Positions 38,515 to 47,558 of a DNA stretch of 64,000 nt are shown piece by piece. A model generated the notes under the pieces. It did not search any database, had not been told where the DNA came from, and saw only the letters and a program-made list of their open reading frames with translations. The translations under genes and the position numbers were made by a program. Position 1 is the stretch's first letter; every line of letters begins with the position of its first letter. The stretch comes from Cryptomeria japonica (Eukaryota; Streptophyta; Pinopsida; Cupressales; Cupressaceae): assembly GCF_030272615.1 (NCBI RefSeq), contig NC_081414.1:4405501-4469500 (forward strand). Direction: 5' to 3'.

Positions 38515-38621
38515 GAGTTGTGTCTATTATGTCTCTAAAATGGCTGAATCGTACATTGTTTTAATGACAAGTTAGTCAATTGCAGTCGTATTGTCGATTT
38601 GGAGTCAGAATAGATGCATCT
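38515..38621. mobile_element. Internally deleted MITE of the TIR family (copy 3)
   Basis: It has a diverged left end (CTATTATGTCTCTAAAATGG at 38523-38542), the TAGTCAAT box, and the right end TTTGGAGTCAGAATAGATGC. Compared with the 163-base copy it lacks about 55 central bases between GCAGTCGT and ATTGTCG, including the palindrome's right part. Confidence 0.65.
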
Positions 38622-38769
38622 GTGGTTTGCATGACACGCAGATTAGTCACATGTTATACACTGGGGTTGTGAATTGTTCTCAATAACGTGCTCTACGAAT
38701 TAAATAATTGAGTACGTTAGTCATAAAAACTGCTAACACCCAGGTTACTCGCAGGTTTCCAATATCCTG

Positions 38770-38878
38770 TTAGTCAATCCCAGCCGTTCAGTGCAAGTTC
38801 AGTGGTGGCAAACGTGTGACTAACTTGTGTGTTACTCGGTCTGTTTTGCATTGTCTCATTTTGGAGCGAGAATAAACG
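38770..38878. mobile_element. Partial MITE, right half (copy 4)
   Basis: From TGTTAGTCAATCCCAGCCGT to TTTTGGAGCGAGAATAAACG it follows the MITE consensus. The left TIR is missing. Its right end grades directly into the 172-base repeat array. Confidence 0.65.
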
Positions 38879-39400
38879 CTCAAATTTGGGCACAAATTTG
38901 TTATATAACACTTTTATTTTATTTCTACTCGTATATATTGAAATGCTCATATTTGTTATAGAACAATTTCAAGCACATACAACCGATTTTATTTTTTTTC
39001 CACCATTTATATTGAAATGCTCAAATTTCTTATCGAGCAAGAATAGACGCTCAAATTTTGCCACAAATTTGTGATAGAAGATTTTATTTTTATTTTTAGT
39101 CATATACATTGAAATGCTCAGATTCATTATAGAACAATTTTATGCACATAGAATCAAGAAACAATTTTTGTTTTCACCATATATATTGAAATCCTCAAAT
39201 TTCTTACCGAGCCAGAATAGAAGCTCAAAATTGGGCACAAATTTATGATAGAAGAATTTTATTTTATTTGTAGTCATATATATTGAAATGCTTGAAATTG
39301 ATGTTATAAAACAATTTCATGCATATACAATCAAAAACATATTTTTTAACCATATATAATGAAATGCTCAAATTTCTTATCGAACAATTTCAAAACTAGG
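38863..39400. repeat. Three tandem ~172-bp AT-rich units starting with a TIR-like word
   Basis: Units start at about 38,863, 39,034 and 39,208 with GAGC-A/G-AGAATA-R-A-x-GCTCAAA, followed by CACAAATTTGT and TATATTGAAATGCTCA. The start word equals the outer end of the MITE TIR, so the array probably arose by duplication beginning in an element terminus. Confidence 0.8.
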
Positions 39401-39599
39401 ACGATAAGAGTATCAATTGCTATCAACAATTTTTTTTGTCTGGTAAAAATATATTTTATATTAATTTTGAAAATGTTTACATTCTAAAAGAAAAACCTCC
39501 ATGGCTAGCCAACTAGACTATCGAAGTCGGTATACATAACACATTGAAAAACATTTTTAAAAAAAAAAATCCTTGGTTCAAAAAAGGTTGTATGTTCCA

Positions 39600-40290
39600 T
39601 CTCGTTACTCCACGTGAACAATCACCGTGCCCTCTTCCACATCCGTCACTTCCATGTTCCTCACTTGGTTCATTTTTGTCTCCCTACTAGAACCTTCATT
39701 GAACTGCAGCACATGACCCTGCTTAGATCTTCCTCGTCCAGTCGGTCGACCCCATCATTTTGTGCGTGCAGGAACCATTCGTTGCACAAGTGCTTTATAT
39801 TCCAACCAAGGTTCCCATTTTTCCATGTCCACACAAACATGCCAGACATCGACAGTCTCAAGGTATTCCACAATATTATGCATTCCAGCCTGTGCTACAC
39901 TTCTTCTCACCTCTTTATCGAATGTGGCGCTCTAGAGAAAGAACGGTCGCAAGGGAGCAGTGAATTCACTCACGTGAATCCATGCTTTGTCCACACTATC
40001 AGTCGTCCATGTCTCATGTCAAACCCAATAAACCCTCCATTCCCCCATCCATTCATTCTTGACACACCTATTCGTGATTTCTCTGACTTTCACAATAGGT
40101 CAAAGCTCTAGACACTATGTCTGAATTCGTTATGTACCTCTATCCACTGTCTAGATACTCAGGCCCAAGGATTAACTTCACCACTGAAAGGAATCATTTA
40201 TCTTCATAGATGAACAAGTTCATCAATCTATCATCGGTTATTTCTCCCTAAAATGTGACCTGTGTTTTGCTTGTCTGTAAAGAAAAGTTG
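39600..40290 (-). pseudogene. Coding-like segment upstream of the transposase
   Basis: The minus strand is protein-like across 39600-40290: VEYLETVDVWHVCVDMEKWE, PWLEYKALVQRMVPARTKWW and KMNQVRNMEVTDVEEGTVIV, with a further part upstream (DDRLMNLFIYEDK). The plus-strand frame over the same bases (39614-40111) is Ser/His/Pro-rich and looks like its antisense shadow. It may be the N-terminal exon of the transposase or a separate gene of the element. No family recognised. Confidence 0.4.
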
Positions 40291-40619
40291 GCCTCCATAT
40301 TTCAATTCGAGATACCTGTAATTCCAAAACAGACAAGCGAATTTGTTAGACTAACAACGATGTCTATAAATTATTTTAATTTTTATCAAGCTATGCATTA
40401 ATTTTTTAGTGTTTTCTAATAACTAAATTCATCTACCACAAGTTTCATGCTATTGCCCTTCTAGAATCTAAGTACTTGTCACATATTTTGCACCATAGTC
40501 TGTTAGGGTGTTTGTACACTTACACCTATCCATGTCCGCTATACCCTCCTCCCATATAATCTTCTCCTACGAAGACCTTGGATTCATCATATGCACATAG
40601 CTAGTAGAAAATTTCATTT

Positions 40620-41400
40620 CGATATCGACTAACAAGGCACGTTATGCGCTTTTGCAATTTCGTGCATGACCCCTTTAATGCATTATCTACTACCGCGAAG
40701 CAGTGATAAAGACTGACATTGTGTGTAATGTGCTTTAGCAATTTTGCAACTTCACGGGTGAATGCCATCTATTGACCCGTGAGACAATGATTGTGACTGA
40801 CACACCGTGTTAGGTGATTTCGCACATTCGCGCACGACCTGTTAAACACCTTCTTTATTAGTATGAAGCAACGATTTCGACTAACACAATGTGAGTATGC
40901 TTTCGGAATTTTTCTACTTCATGGGTCAATGACATTTGTTGACCCATGAGGGGGCGATGGCAACTAACACGTTGTGTTGTCCTCATTCACAGTTTTGAGC
41001 ATGAACTCTTCAATGCATTCTCTACTACCGTGAAGCAGCGATGAAGACTAACACAGTGTGTGATACGCTTTCACAATTTCGTGATTTCATGGGTCAAAGC
41101 CATCTGTTGACCCACGAGATAGCGGTTGCGACTAACACACCGTGTTAAGTGATTTCGCACTTTCGCACATGACACTGTTACACATTATCTACCATCGTGA
41201 AACAACGATTGCAACTAACATGGGTTGTTACGAGCTTTCATGACTTCATGGGTCAAATAGTTTGACCAACCACTGGACGACAATTGCGACTAACACGCAA
41301 CTTTAAGCACTTTCGTAGTTTTGTGTGAATAAACACAACCACTTGTGACTTTCTCTGTTTTGCTACTTCGCGGGTTAAGTCCAAATTGCTAACCTGCAAA
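40620..41400. repeat. Array of ~84-bp units with dyad boxes (right array)
   Basis: ACTAACA or ACTGACA boxes occur near 40,628, 40,711, 40,796, 40,879, 40,963, 41,048, 41,132, 41,215 and 41,290, a period of 83-85 bases. Alternate units share a longer text (TGACCCATGAG versus ATTATCTACTACCGTGAAGC), so the array is a ~169-base dimer. The box resembles that of the left array although the rest of the unit differs. Confidence 0.85.
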
Positions 41401-41896
41401 ACCGTGATTATAACTAACATGATTTGTGTTTACGGCTTCTAACCCTAACACGACCAATCGAAAACCTAACACGACTTCTAACCCTAATGCAACTTTTAAC
41501 CCAATCCCAATTATCTAATAAAAAATCTGTGGTTACAAAGATGGGACTAACATTATGTGTTAGTCCTACCTGTTCACCATTGTGACATGCAGTTTTAAGC
41601 GCTTTCGTAGTTTCACGTTAATAGACCCAATTGGTTCACTACTTCGCGGATTAAGCCCAACATGTTAACCTGTGAAACGATGATAATGTGATGTGTTCTA
41701 AATCTAACCCTAGCATGACCAATCAACTTGGATTCTAACATGGTTATGTCTATTCTATCCCTAACGCGGCTTCTATCGACTTCTAACCCTAGCACAATCT
41801 CAACCATCCAATTAAAAACTTGCAGGTTAAAAGGGAGGACTAACATCGCTTGTTAGTCACACTATAAGGTTTTTTGGAGCAAGAATAGATGCGTCC
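41401..41896. repeat. Right terminal region of the putative MULE element
   Basis: It contains two perfect dyads, GGACTAACA-n5-TGTTAGTCC at about 41,549-41,571 and GACTAACA-n4/5-TGTTAGTC at about 41,844-41,864. The TIR-type end is TTTTTTGGAGCAAGAATAGA (about 41,870-41,889) and GCGTCCC. A decayed direct repeat of 'CTAACCCTAACACGAC' type words lies at 41,440-41,500 and 41,700-41,800. Confidence 0.65.
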
Positions 41897-42139
41897 CATG
41901 CCATCTCTAACTCTAACGTGATGGGACGTGTATATTCTGGCTCCAAAATAGGCAAATATTTGAGTTACACAAGAGATGGGACGATTTTTTGTGCAAACAA
42001 AAAATGCAAACCGTGTTGATTTTAAACACAAAATCCAAAACATAGCTCACAAATCATAACCTAAACTCTATGAAACAAGAAATATTTGAGTTATACAGGC
42101 AGATTTCAACATACCTCACGCCTTGTTGCCGCTCCCATG

Positions 42140-42385
42140 AAACGCTTGTCCAGCCCAAGCCGCAACACGACACAAAAAACTGTAGAAAACGCCCTTGAAC
42201 AATAAACTTGCTCTATGAATCAACAATAAAGTGTGCCTTTTACCACATTATGCCTCCAGCCCAAGCCGCAACACGACACACAAAACTCAAAAGTTCACCC
42301 TCAAATAGTGCTCAAATCCGCCCTTGAACAATAAACTTGCTTTGCACTCAAACAATAAACTTGCTCTGCACCCAAACAACAATGT
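42140..42385. repeat. Tandem duplication of about 108 bp in element A
   Basis: CCAGCCCAAGCCGCAACACG at about 42,151 recurs at about 42,258, and CGCCCTTGAACAATAAACTT at about 42,190 recurs at about 42,321, followed by shorter repeats of CAATAAACTTGCTCTGCAC. Confidence 0.8.
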
Positions 42386-42469
42386 TTTCGTTCACGTGCT
42401 AGTTTGCCTTTTTCCACGTTAGGCCCATAAAAATGCACTATGTTAGTCTATTGTCTGACGAACATACAA

Positions 42470-42574
42470 TTTTTTGGAGCCTGCGCCCTCTTTTTCCCAC
42501 TAGGTATGTCATCCGAAAGCGGTTTCTTCATTCGCCAACGATTTCTTTATTTTGTAGCTTTTAATTTGCATGTT
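42470..42574. repeat. First partial unit of the 168-bp array
   Basis: This matches the array at 46,190-46,280 (GTATGTCATCCGAA, TTTCTTTATTTTGTAGCTTT) and is separated from it only by the TRIM insertion, so the array was continuous before insertion. Confidence 0.8.
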
Positions 42575-43519
42575 TGATGCAGGAGCACCAATCTAGTTCT
42601 TACCGGTTAGGAAGTTTTTATTGGAATTGCTCGAGAGCGTGGCATTTCTTCATGTTGAGTGTTTAGCATTGTGGTTTTGGGTTTATTCCCTTGTGTTCAT
42701 GGTCTTTACCGTGTTCAATTTTCATAGCACTTGGCTTTGTTTCGGGTGAGATGTGGATTATGGTATTGTCTCGGTTGATATGTTCTTACCGGTTAGTTTG
42801 GTTGTATGTTGAGCTAAGAAAATTTTGGGTTGCAGTTGATCTTTGTGACTTGCGGATCATTGGAGATGTTGCTTTGGGCTTTGGATGGTATTCTCAGAGG
42901 TCTGCGCATCAGTTTATGATTTGGAGATTATTCTTAGTGATTTGAGCCGACAGGTTAGTGTTGCACATTTCATGAATCGATTGGTCTTTGAGCTGACTTG
43001 ATTGAGTTGTAATTATTTGCAGATGGTATAAATGGAAGCTTATGAATCATTTGAGAGAGGGAAGTTAGAAGATTGAAGACAAATCTTTGAGATTGAGCGA
43101 AGATGTAGAACTGGCGATATTCTAATCCGGTAGGACTAAGGTTGAAAGGCTGAGGTTCGGATTAGGATAGAACCGATAGACTGTTACCAAAGGCTGACTT
43201 AATGTGTAGATGATCTATAGATCTTATCATTGTATTGTAAGCATTATTTGTATCCTGGACTGCAATCCAACATGTGGCATGTATAATTCTCCAAATTGTA
43301 AAAAGATTCATTCACATTGTTTACCAGTTGTTCTTCCTGTTGTTTCTAGCACCTTGTTACCGATTAACGGTATGCTTTGCATGGTTTATGTTTTAAGCTA
43401 TAAGGTTGGGTTGTCCTTCATTGGATCTCCCTTCCTTGACTATGTCAAATGCGTGGTTTATGTTTTAAGCTGCAAGGTTGGGTTGTCGTTCATTGAATCT
43501 CCCTGCCTTAACTGTGTCA
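42575..43519 (+). repeat. TRIM LTR copy 1
   Basis: It starts TGATGCAGGAGCACC and ends ACTGTGTCA. It contains two tandem ~80-base units near its 3' end (AAGGTTGGGTTGTC phrases at 43,403 and 43,474). Confidence 0.85.
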
Positions 43520-43880
43520 CATGGTATCAGAGCTGGTTCGTGAACTCGTTGCTGGATAAAGTGTTGTTTGTGCATCGGTTGGTTGGAGAGAAGATTGAGG
43601 CAACTTGTGGACTTGTTCATATCGTCGAAGGTGAGGCAAAGAAAGGTTTGCAGGTAGACCATTGATCATAGAGCTTGAGCTTGAGGTAGTTAGTGGGTGG
43701 AGACTTGAACAAATCGCCTATTGAGGCAGGCTGCAGTTTGGAGCGATATATCGTCGTGGAGAGGCAACCAGAAGCTGTAGTCAGATCGCCGAACCCCCTG
43801 AGGCAGTTGTAAGTACCTACTGACAAATCGTCGAACTAGAGAAAGTGATGGGACTCACTTTTCAATCAACCCCAAGAGTC
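43520..43880 (+). repeat. TRIM internal domain 1
   Basis: It opens with CA then TGGTATCAGAGC, the initiator methionine tRNA primer site, and ends ACCCCAAGAGTC before LTR 2. It is 361 bases with no credible protein. Confidence 0.85.
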
Positions 43881-44841
43881 TGATGCAGGAGCATCGGTCG
43901 AGTTCTTACCAGTTGGGCAGTTTTCAATGGAATTGCTTGAGAGCATGGTATTTCTTCATGTTTGACTGTTTAGCATTGTGGTTTTAGGTTTATTCCCTTG
44001 TGTTCATGGTCTTTACCGTGTTCAATTTTCATAGCATTTGCCTTTGTTTCTGAAGAGATGTGGATTCCAATATTATCCTGATTGATATGTTCTTACTGGT
44101 TAGGTTGGTTGTATATTGAGCTAAGATGATTTCGAGTTGCGGTTGATCTCCATGACTTGCAGATCATTGGAGATGTTGCATTGGGCCTTGACCGATATTC
44201 TCGGAGGTCTACGCATCGTTTTATGATTTGGAGATTGTTCTTAGTGTTTTGAGCAGACAAGTTACCATTGCATGTTTCATGAACCGGTTGGTCTTTGGGT
44301 CGACTTGATTGAGTTGTAATTATTTGCGGATGGTATAAATGGAAGCTTGTGAATCATTTGAGAGAGGCAAGTTAGAAGATTGAAGACATAACTTTGAGAT
44401 TGAGTGAAGATGTATAACCGACGAGATCCTGATTTGGTAGGACTGAGGTCGGAAGGCCGAGGTCCGGATTATGGTAGAACTGACAGATTGTTCTCAAAAG
44501 CCAATTTGATATGTGGACGATCTGCGAATCTTGTAATTGCATTATTTGTATCCTACACTACGATCCAACATGTGGCATTTATAATTATTTAAATTGTAAT
44601 AAGATTCATTCACATTGTTTACCGATTATATGTTATGTGTTGTTACCGATTGTTCTTCCTATTGTTTCTAGCACCTTGTTACCGGTTACCGGTATGCTTT
44701 GCATAGTTTATGTTTTAAGTTGCAAGGTTGGGTTGTCCTTCATTGGATCTCCTTGCCTCGACTGCATCAAATGCGTGGTTTATATTTTAAGTTGCAAGGT
44801 TGGGTTGTCCTTCATTGAATTTTCATGCCTTAACTGCGTCA
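43881..44841 (+). repeat. TRIM LTR copy 2
   Basis: It starts TGATGCAGGAGCATC and ends ACTGCGTCA, with both 3' tandem units present. It is shared by the two units of the tandem element. Confidence 0.85.
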
Positions 44842-45202
44842 AATGGTATCAGAGTTGGTTCGTGAACCTGTTGTTGGACAGAGTGTTGTTTGTGCACCGG
44901 TTGGTTGGAGAGAAGATTGAAGCAACTTGTGGACTTGTTCAAATCATCGAACGTGAGGAAGAGCAAGGTTTGCAGGTAGACTATTGATCCTAGAGCTTGA
45001 GCTTAAGGCAGTTAGTGGGCGGAGACTTGAACAAATCATCGATTGAGGCAGGCTGCAGTTTGGATCAGTAGATCATCGTGGAGAGGCAACCAGAAGCTGT
45101 AGTCAGATCGTCGAACCCCCTGAGGCAGTTGCAAGTACCTATTGATAGATCGCCAAACCAGAGCAAGTGATGGGACTCACTTTTCAATCAACCCCGAGAG
45201 TC
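44842..45202 (+). repeat. TRIM internal domain 2
   Basis: It is exactly the same length (361 bases) as internal domain 1 and closely similar. The primer site has one change (TGGTATCAGAGT). Confidence 0.85.
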
Positions 45203-46107
45203 TGATGCAGGAGCAACGGTCTACTTCTTACCAGTTGGACAGTTTTCAATGGAATTTCTTGAGAGCGTGGAATTTCTTCATGTTTGAATGTTTAGCATTG
45301 TGGTTTTGGGTTTATTCCATTATGTTCATGGTCTTTACCATGTTCAAGTTTCATAGCATTTGGCTTTGTTTCCGGTGAGATGTGGATTCTGATATTATCC
45401 CGGTTGATATGTTCTTACCAGTTAGTCTAGCTATATGCTAAGCTAAGATGATTTCGGGTTGCGGTTGATCTCCGTGACTTGCAGATCATTGGAGATGTTT
45501 CTTTGGGCCTTGGCCAGTATTCCTGGTGGTCTACGCATCATTTTATGATTTGTAGATTGTTCTTAGTGATTTGAGTCGACAAGTTACCGTTGCACGTTTC
45601 ATGAATCGGTTGGTCTTTGGGCCGACTTGATTGAGTTGTAATTATTCAAGGATGGTATAAATGGAAGCTTGTGAATCATTTGAGAGAGGGAAGTTAGAAG
45701 ATTGAAGACAACTTTGAGATTGAGCAAAGATGTAGAACTGACAAGATCCTAATCTGGTAAGATTGAGGCCGAAAGGCTGAGGTCCGGATTATGGTAGAAC
45801 CGACAGACTATTCCCAAAAACCAATTTGATATGTGGATGATCTACGGATCTTATAATTGCATTGAAACCATTGTTTGTATCCTGGAATGTGATCCAGTAT
45901 GTGGCATGTATAATTCTTCAAATTGTAATAAGATTCATTCACATTGTTTATCGATTATGTGTTATGTGTTGTTATCGGTTGTTCTTCTTGTTGTTTCTGG
46001 CACCTTGTTACCGGTTAGCAGTATGCTTTTCATGGTTTATGTTTTAAGCTGCAAGGTTGGGTTGTCCTTCATTGGATCTCCCTGCCTTGACTATGTCAAA
46101 TGCGTCA
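45203..46107 (+). repeat. TRIM LTR copy 3, with a short deletion
   Basis: It starts TGATGCAGGAGCAAC and ends AATGCGTCA. One of the two 3' tandem units is missing; the deletion ends coincide with GCGT in the other LTRs, so it is a microhomology or unequal-crossover deletion of about 80 bases. Confidence 0.8.
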
Positions 46108-46700
46108 GTGTTATGCACAAAAAACCGTCGGTAACCACGAAGCAAGCCATGACCGTCCTTCGACATGTCCACGTAATTTTGCATGGGCCACCCTCTTTTT
46201 TCCACCGGGTATGTCATTCGAATGCAATTTCTTCATTCACTGGTAATTTCTTTATTTTGTAGCTTTTAATTTGTGTGTTATGCATAAAAAACCGCTAGTA
46301 ACCACGAAGTGAGTCGCGGTCGTCCTCCGACATGTCCACCTAATTTTGCGTGGGCTGCCCTCATTTTCCCATTAGGTTATGTCGTCCGAACATGATTTCT
46401 TCATTCGCTGGCGGTTTCTTTATTTTGTTGCTTTTAATGTGCGTGTTATGCACAAAAAAATCATTAGTAACCATAAGCGAGTTGCGACTGTCCTTCGACA
46501 TGTCCATGTAATTTCACATGGGCTACCCTCTTTTTCCTGCTAGGTATGCCATCCGAACGCGGTTTCTCCATTCACCGATAGTTTCTTTATTTTGTAGCTT
46601 TTAATGTGTGTGTTATGCACAAAAAACTGTCGGTAACCACGAAGCGAGCTGCAGCCGTCCTCCGACATGTCCACGTAATTTCATGTGGGCCTCGAGGATT
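46108..46700. repeat. 168-bp tandem array (element A)
   Basis: Units begin GTGTTATGCACAAAAAA at 46,108, 46,276, 46,444 and 46,609. Each contains GTAACCACGAAGCGAG, GTCCTCCGACATGTCCAC, GTATGTCATCCGAA and TTTATTTTGTAGCTTTTAAT. The period is 168, 168 and 165 bases. Confidence 0.9.
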
Positions 46701-46848
46701 GAAACAGGCGAGTTGACAACAACTCCACATTACATACCATAGGTCCGACCATTGCGGCAAGTTGGAATGGTATGCATGTGTCATACATGTATGCCGATGC
46801 ATGTCGTTGGTACGACAAGTCCATTTTGGAGCCAGAATAAATGCGTCC

Positions 46849-47558
46849 AAAAGATATACTCTAACAATTAGTATTCACCGTATTCATAGGTTTTTTTGAG
46901 TTTCTCGCTCAATTTTAAACATTTTTACGAGCTACATGCCATAATTTTTGTTCATGCTACAAGTTTTACTTATTGTTTGCTTGCATAATTACAATGTTAA
47001 AGGAAGTGTTGAGATAGAGGGCCTTAAGAACACAAAGTGAGTATTCGATTCTCAAAACATATGAAGGAGAAAGAACAATCACAGTCCAATGACACTTTCT
47101 TCTCAATATGAAGGTGATTCTTTAGCCTCAATAGGTATGTAACACAAAACCCTAATTTTGAAATGCTTTCAAACAAACAATTAGTAAGATGCTTATGTAA
47201 ATAAGTTTTGCAAGGATAATTAGCTTGAGTAGATTTTAGATAAAAAAAATTTGGTGGATTAAATCATAACAAAGATATTAGAAGGAGTGCACATGGGTTA
47301 AAAGAAATTATATTTCAAGAAGGAATTCAAATGGTAGCTACCCCAGGTAGTTCCAATGGGGCTATTCATGTTGAACACCCATCTAGGATACTGTAAGCTG
47401 GATGAGCTCGCAGAGTGAGTAATGAACTAGCAACTATAAAGGAAATGAGTAATTTGAGTAGATGTGGGTTGCTCAAGATGAGAGGATTCCGAACAACAAT
47501 GGAGGCTCAAGAGCTAATTCAACAATGTTTATGACACTATGACCTAGGTCACAGAATT
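46849..47558. other. Spacer before the plus-strand coiled-coil frame
   Basis: No gene is recognised. The last 250 bases are somewhat richer in codons that continue the downstream frame (MRGFRTTMEAQELIQQ-like at about 47,470) but with stops. It may hold the 5' part of that gene. Confidence 0.35.

Larger units (their letters stand above)
32220..41896. mobile_element. Putative MULE-type DNA transposon with subterminal arrays
   Basis: A decayed MULE transposase sits between two arrays of the same ~84-bp box-bearing unit. The right end is a clear family terminus (GACTAACATCGCTTGTTAGTC, then TTTTGGAGCAAGAATAGATG and CGTCCC, ending at 41896). The left terminus is not established: it may lie at the start of the left array, or as far left as 22.5 kb or 20.5 kb if the accessory genes belong to the same element. 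Extent is therefore a proposal. Confidence 0.4.
42575..46107 (+). mobile_element. Tandem TRIM retrotransposon (LTR-int-LTR-int-LTR)
   Basis: Three copies of a ~0.9-kb LTR that begins TGATGCAGGAGCA alternate with two 361-base internal domains. After LTR 1 and LTR 2 comes TGGTATCAGAGC/TT, the primer-binding site for initiator methionine tRNA used by copia and TRIM elements. There is no coding domain, which defines a TRIM (terminal-repeat retrotransposon in miniature). The flanks ATGTT (42570-42574) and GTGTT (46108-46112) are a likely five-base duplication with one difference. The open frames here (43210-43665, 44511-44987, 45831-46262) repeat only because the LTRs repeat. Confidence 0.88.
41923..46848. 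mobile_element. TIR element A, carrying a 168-bp array and a nested TRIM
   Basis: The left end GGGACGTGTATATTCTGGCT and the inverse of the right end TGGACGCATTTATTCTGGCT are TIRs matching over about 27 bases with five differences. It starts 26 bases from the right end of the preceding element, oriented back to back (CGTCCCAT...ATGGGACG). Without the 3.5-kb TRIM it is about 1.4 kb and consists mainly of a tandem repeat. There is no coding capacity. No matching target duplication was found. Confidence 0.65.

Noticed and set aside
39614-40111. A 165-codon Ser/His/Pro-rich plus-strand gene
   Set aside because: The minus strand of the same bases reads like ordinary protein and shares orientation with the transposase; the plus frame looks like its shadow.
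43210-46262. Three similar 143-158 codon frames that look like a gene family
   Set aside because: They recur because they lie in the three TRIM LTRs; start and stop positions drift and there is no internal coding domain.
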